A DNA stretch of 10,465 bases from Euperipatoides rowelli. Taxonomy: Eukaryota; Onychophora; Udeonychophora; Euonychophora; Peripatopsidae. This document shows, in pieces, positions 7,756 through 10,465 of this stretch; position 1 is the stretch's first letter; the number at the start of each line of letters is the position of its first letter. The notes beneath the pieces are model-generated. The model ran no database searches. It was not told where the DNA came from and saw only the letters and a program-made list of their open reading frames with translations. Made by a program: the position numbers and the translations under genes. The DNA lies in NCBI GenBank assembly GCA_003024985.2, contig PXIH01S0003995.1; one strand, given 5' to 3'.

Positions 7756-7818
7756 AAAGAAAAAAGGAAAGGAAAAGAAGAAGGGGGAAAAAAGGAAGGA
7801 AAAAGGAAGGGGGAGGGG
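7756..7818 (+). repeat. 63-nt uninterrupted homopurine tract
   Basis: Every base from 7756 to 7818 on the plus strand is A or G, with runs such as GGGGG and AAAAAA. The bases just outside are C (7755) and T (7819). Such tracts can form triplex DNA and are mutational hot spots. It could also be an expanded, degenerate polypurine or simple-repeat region of a transposon. More purine-rich DNA follows near 8018-8055 and 8090-8140. Confidence 0.85.
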
Positions 7819-8401
7819 TGGATCATGTACCCAATGGAGAGAGCTGGTCAGATGTACCCTTGGTTGCCACCTGTGTGGTTCAACTGGGCACTTTCAGGCC
7901 ATTCCCTCAATTGTGTTGCCATGACCTTAAACCAAGAGTACCCTTGGCAACTCAACATCGCGATGCAGGATGGTGGGCACTTAGTGGAATGTGTGGAAAT
8001 ACATTTTGATATGAATGGAGGAAAGGGGAAAGGGAGAATGAATTTTAAAAAAATGAGGACAGCCCCTAAACTATCACTTACAAGGAAAGAGTATAAGAAA
8101 AAAGAAAAAAAAATAGATCAAAAGCAAACAAAGAAGGAAACTTAAGACTACTGTATGTGAAGTTTTAGTTCACCTCGTATTTTGATTTGATTTTAAACCA
8201 AAAGTAGCAGCCTTGCCACGAATACCTAAATGGACAAGGCAAACACAAAAAAAACTTCAAAAGAAAATCTAAAAGTGCAAAATAAAAAAAACTCAAAGTT
8301 TGCTAAGACCTAAATATTATATAACCCTAAAAACAATGTCATACTTAAACAAAAGATAAAATATATATAAATCTAAAATTTTGTATGCAATTGTATCTAA
8401 A
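7819..8401. other. GC-balanced then purine-rich non-coding segment
   Basis: From 7819 to about 7990 the sequence has near-balanced composition and all three plus-strand frames are open for some distance. The longest (7825-8145, 106 codons) has a hydrophobic/aromatic first half and a lysine tail made of A-rich low-complexity DNA. None matches a family I recognise. The repeat GTACCCTTGG occurs near 7855 and 7938. From 8150 on it is AT-rich with no frames. I treat it as probable transposon debris. Confidence 0.4.
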
Positions 8402-8449
8402 TAAAAAAATTTTGTTGGAAGGTCTGTATCAGAATGAAAGTCACACCGC
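8402..8449 (-). repeat. Right arm of 3.3-kb-spaced imperfect inverted repeat
   Basis: This is the reverse-complement partner of 5161-5205: TAAAAAAATTT (8402-8412), TTGTTGG (8412-8418), GTCTGTATCAG (8422-8432) and GTCACACCGC (8440-8449). The gaps between blocks differ slightly from the left arm, so the copies have diverged by small indels. No matching flanking duplication was found next to it. Confidence 0.7.
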
Positions 8450-8512
8450 AACGCCTAGGTAATTAGCAAATCATATCAATGTTTATTTTAGCCATATTGG
8501 CAACAAGTTTTC

Positions 8513-8689
8513 ATTTTCCGATCATAACAAAAACGCGCACAATCTCAAAGACCCAATAAATCAGAATCGTTCCTTGATTTCAATGCTCTAATGTATTTAT
8601 TTCTATGACTCTCATTCGTATAATCCTGGCTTTCAATTGGTTTTCGTTTTATCCATGTATTAAATCAAACTGAACANAAAAAAAAAAAA
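8513..8689 (+). repeat. 164-bp dispersed repeat, copy B, with A-tail
   Basis: This is the second copy of the repeat at 5609-5772, same orientation, matching from 8513 to 8676. Where similarity ends there is an N (8677) and a run of 12 A (8678-8689). An A-run exactly at the repeat end suggests copying through RNA, as in SINE or LINE ends, and copy A lacks it. No pol III A/B box pair was recognised inside. Seen the other way, the minus strand begins TGTTCAG, but the far end is not CA, so an LTR is less likely. Confidence 0.85.
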
Positions 8690-8729
8690 TACAATAAATA
8701 TTCAGTTGTAATTATTATGAAATATTAAA

Positions 8730-8838
8730 CCGTGAGTTTTAGGTTCCCAGCTGGGCCCCTTACATTATTTTTATACACACCCGGACTAATTTTTTAGGCG
8801 TCCCGGGCCCCTCGGACATAGGATTTTTAGAGCCCTGT
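8730..8838. mobile_element. Possible short hAT-like non-autonomous element
   Basis: The end near 8837, read on the minus strand, starts CAGGGCTCT and soon has GAGGGGCCCGGG, as in many hAT-family termini, which start CAG and carry GGGCCC blocks. The opposite end near 8730 (CCGTGAGTTTTAGG, then GCTGGGCCCC) is only loosely related. The flanking 8-mers ATATTAAA (8722-8729) and ATATTAAT (8839-8846) differ at one base, which would fit an 8-bp hAT duplication, but they are A/T-only. A perfect palindrome CCCAGCTGGG lies at 8746-8755. Confidence 0.28.
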
Positions 8839-8846
8839 ATATTAAT

Positions 8847-9716
8847 TTAAACAGCAGCCATTATTGTTTACATTATTCTTATAGAGGAATGAATTACATT
8901 TATTTTACCACCTGATCAATTTTCTGCAAGTAGGGATAGAGCAGAATAACTTGCCTCTATTGGCTGGTCAAAAATCAATTTACTGCTGAAACAATGCCTA
9001 CACATAAATAAACGAAGTCCGATTTGAAAATATTCATCAAAAATATAAGGAACGTTCTTTTTTTATATTTAAAACATTGGAATTTCAGAATCAAGCTATA
9101 TCTACTTTACTGGATTAAAATTATGTGTTTAAATCAATTCTCAATAATAATTTAGATTTTTTTTTACCCAGACCCATTTATGTAAAAATGTGATGCATTG
9201 CGAATGGTTTTGTTGTAAAGTAATAGGGCTTTTCCATGCCACATCATTTTATTCTAGAACATTCCATATAGGCATANGTNATATATTCGTGTGTAAAAAT
9301 CCCTGCTCTTTAATTTCAGACCCTGTTTATGAATTATTAATTAAGTATTAGCTTTGCTACGCTAAATAAACCGAACGCCTTCAAAATTTTCTCCGCATTT
9401 ATTTATTTTTTATTTAACCACTCGCTCCTTACGGTAATTTTATAAGCTTATTGATTACCAGAAAAGAATGATTGTCGCCTACAAGGAATCCAAAATGCAC
9501 AGTAATAATATTATTGATATTAAATAATTGATAAAAAGGTAGGATTTAGTGATAACATATTAAAAAAAAATTTTCTCTTTTTTTCATCTCATTAATTTTT
9601 TTTAAAATGTTTGTAAATCTCTACCACTACCCTACTGCATTTTTTTGAAAAATAATTATTCTACATAATACCAAACTAGTTTTTTTTTATTATTATTTGT
9701 TGTCAAGTACAGTATC
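8847..9716. other. Non-coding AT-rich stretch
   Basis: No gene is seen on either strand. It contains two Ns near 9277-9280, many T runs, and one good match to a heat-shock-element consensus. The string AAATTTTCTCCGC near 9386 also occurs near 5788, just beyond repeat copy A, so a further diverged fragment of that repeat family may be present here. Confidence 0.5.
9252..9264. promoter_or_regulatory. Heat-shock-element-like motif
   Basis: TTCTAGAACATTC fits the three-unit consensus TTCnnGAAnnTTC exactly. With nine fixed positions, a match somewhere in ten kilobases is not very surprising. There is no promoter or gene next to it, so a regulatory role is not supported. Confidence 0.15.
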
Positions 9717-9820
9717 TTTGAAGTTTATTAATTTCCACAAGCCTATTCACATCCTTATTTGCTGCATGTTTGAAGTTTATTAAATTCTACAAGCCTAGCC
9801 TCATCCTCTTCGGGTTATAC
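9717..9820 (+). repeat. Two-copy 52-bp tandem repeat
   Basis: Unit 1 (9717-9768) and unit 2 (9769-9820) both start TTTGAAGTTTATTAA and share CACAAGCCTA or TACAAGCCTA and CATCCT at the same offsets. About 34 of the first 40 positions agree; the last 12 differ. This is an old duplication or the edge of a diverged satellite. Confidence 0.75.
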
Positions 9821-10140
9821 GGACTCACCGCTAAGATTTTCATCCCTGTAAGTTTTTTTTCTTACGAGTCCTATTTAAGATTCCCAAATTGTCCCAAAAG
9901 ATAGTAATTTTAGTTAAATAAATTTATTGTATGTGTTTTGTGAAATGNATAATTATTAAAATACTTATTATTGTTTGCAATTTACTATTTTATGATGATA
10001 TAAGCACGATTTAAGTCGCCATTTACTCGGAATGGGCTAAAGTGACTTGGCAAATCGTCGAATCTAATTATCTCTTGAAATATTCAACCTTACTTGAATG
10101 TGCTAATTAATTAGTTATTTATTCATCTTTTGTTAATTTA
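9821..10140. other. Non-coding AT-rich stretch
   Basis: No reading frame or RNA is recognised. It contains one N at 9948 and a 12-bp palindrome CTAATTAATTAG at 10103-10114. Confidence 0.5.
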
Positions 10141-10180
10141 CATGTGTGCTTCTCCTAATATAAGGAGGAACACACACGTG
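10141..10180. repeat. Imperfect hairpin, 15 paired bases
   Basis: The left arm 10141-10156 (CATGTGTGCTTCTCCT) pairs with 10163-10180 around a 6-nt loop (AATATA). There is one mismatch, a 2-nt bulge and two G-U wobbles. The stem is GC-balanced, unlike most chance stems in this window. It is short for a microRNA precursor and has no flanking pairing that I can see. Confidence 0.5.
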
Positions 10181-10465
10181 AATATCAGCAGGTGTTGGCA
10201 TTTTAGGAGGTTGCCACCGTTTAGTGAACAGTTGTCTGATGTTTAGTTGCACTTTTATTTTTTATATTGCAGCTAGAGTGTGGTGGCCTCTAGGAACATA
10301 GATGTCCTATTTCGGTATCTATACCAATGCTGTTAAGAAGAGGGCTTTTTGTTTATGTTTTAACAATAGAACCAGTAAATAAACTATGTTTTAAGGCCTA
10401 TCAGTAGACTTTTTATTTCCAATAACACAGCCATTGCCTTTATAGCAAAACTAAATAATCAGTTT
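10181..10465 (+). other. Possible transcript 3' end: acceptor-like and poly(A) signals
   Basis: A pyrimidine-rich run followed by ATTGCAG ends at 10272 and looks like a 3' splice site. About 105 bp further on lies AATAAA (10378-10383). The bases between have stops in all frames within a short distance, so at best this is an untranslated last exon or an unrelated coincidence. No upstream exon is visible. Confidence 0.2.

Larger units (their letters stand above)
5161..8449. mobile_element. Possible element bounded by inverted repeats, no coding capacity
   Basis: The two inverted arms (5161-5205 and 8402-8449) bracket 3.29 kb with no transposase or other recognisable gene. This would fit a large non-autonomous DNA element. 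Against it, no clear target-site duplication flanks the arms (AAATGGCAA on the left, AACGCCTAG on the right), the arms are imperfect, and one copy of a 164-bp dispersed repeat lies inside while the other lies outside. Two oppositely oriented fragments of one repeat family explain the data equally well. Confidence 0.25.

Noticed and set aside
7369-8145. Plus-strand open frames of 60-106 codons
   Set aside because: Several overlapping frames are open at once, the longest depends on A-rich low-complexity DNA for its lysine tail, and no domain is recognised; not called as genes.
5513-8676. The 164-bp direct repeats as LTRs of a non-coding element
   Set aside because: The minus strand begins TG, but the other end is not CA, no primer-binding site follows, and copy B ends in an A-tract, which fits RNA-mediated copying better.
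1-10465. CRISPR array, bacterial operon or rRNA/tRNA genes
   Set aside because: No regularly spaced repeats, ribosome-binding sites with consecutive genes, or conserved RNA cores were seen; the content is eukaryotic transposon debris.

Overview
The window looks like a piece of an invertebrate nuclear genome. It is strongly AT-rich and full of A/T runs, has almost no coding capacity outside one retrotransposon, and carries dispersed and inverted repeats and scattered single Ns typical of a draft assembly. I cannot name the species. No cellular protein-coding gene, rRNA or tRNA is supported.

Positions 553-5133 (minus strand) hold the nearly complete internal region of a Ty3/gypsy-type LTR retrotransposon in the order Gag, protease, reverse transcriptase, RNase H, integrase. 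Key motifs are readable: two CCHC zinc-knuckle signatures, the protease Asp-Thr-Gly, the RT Asp-Asp pair, RNase H TDAS and TDH, the integrase HHCC remnants and D-D-35-E core, and a C-terminal GPY/F module. The copy is broken by at least ten frame changes or stops, and the last RNase H aspartate is replaced by tyrosine. It is a pseudogenised element, although several breaks lie in homopolymer runs and could be sequencing errors. There is no env-like reading frame. No matching LTR pair could be found inside the window, and no convincing primer-binding site or polypurine tract.

Positions 1-552, downstream of pol, are non-coding, with one perfect 12-bp hairpin. Positions 5161-10465 are non-coding and repeat-rich. 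They hold (i) an imperfect inverted repeat of about 45 bp (5161-5205 versus 8402-8449) that brackets 3.3 kb and has one arm 28 bp upstream of the gag ATG; (ii) a 164-bp direct repeat, about 96% identical and gap-free (5609-5772 and 8513-8676), the second copy ending in an A-tract; (iii) a 63-nt uninterrupted homopurine tract; (iv) a short GC-rich stretch resembling hAT termini near 8730-8838; (v) a 52-bp two-copy tandem repeat at 9717-9820; and (vi) several hairpins. The region reads as nested transposon debris rather than a gene neighbourhood.

The most useful leads are the bracketing inverted repeat, the A-tailed dispersed repeat, the missing LTRs of an otherwise nearly full-length element, and the homopolymer-associated frame breaks. 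I see no evidence of a new functional system.
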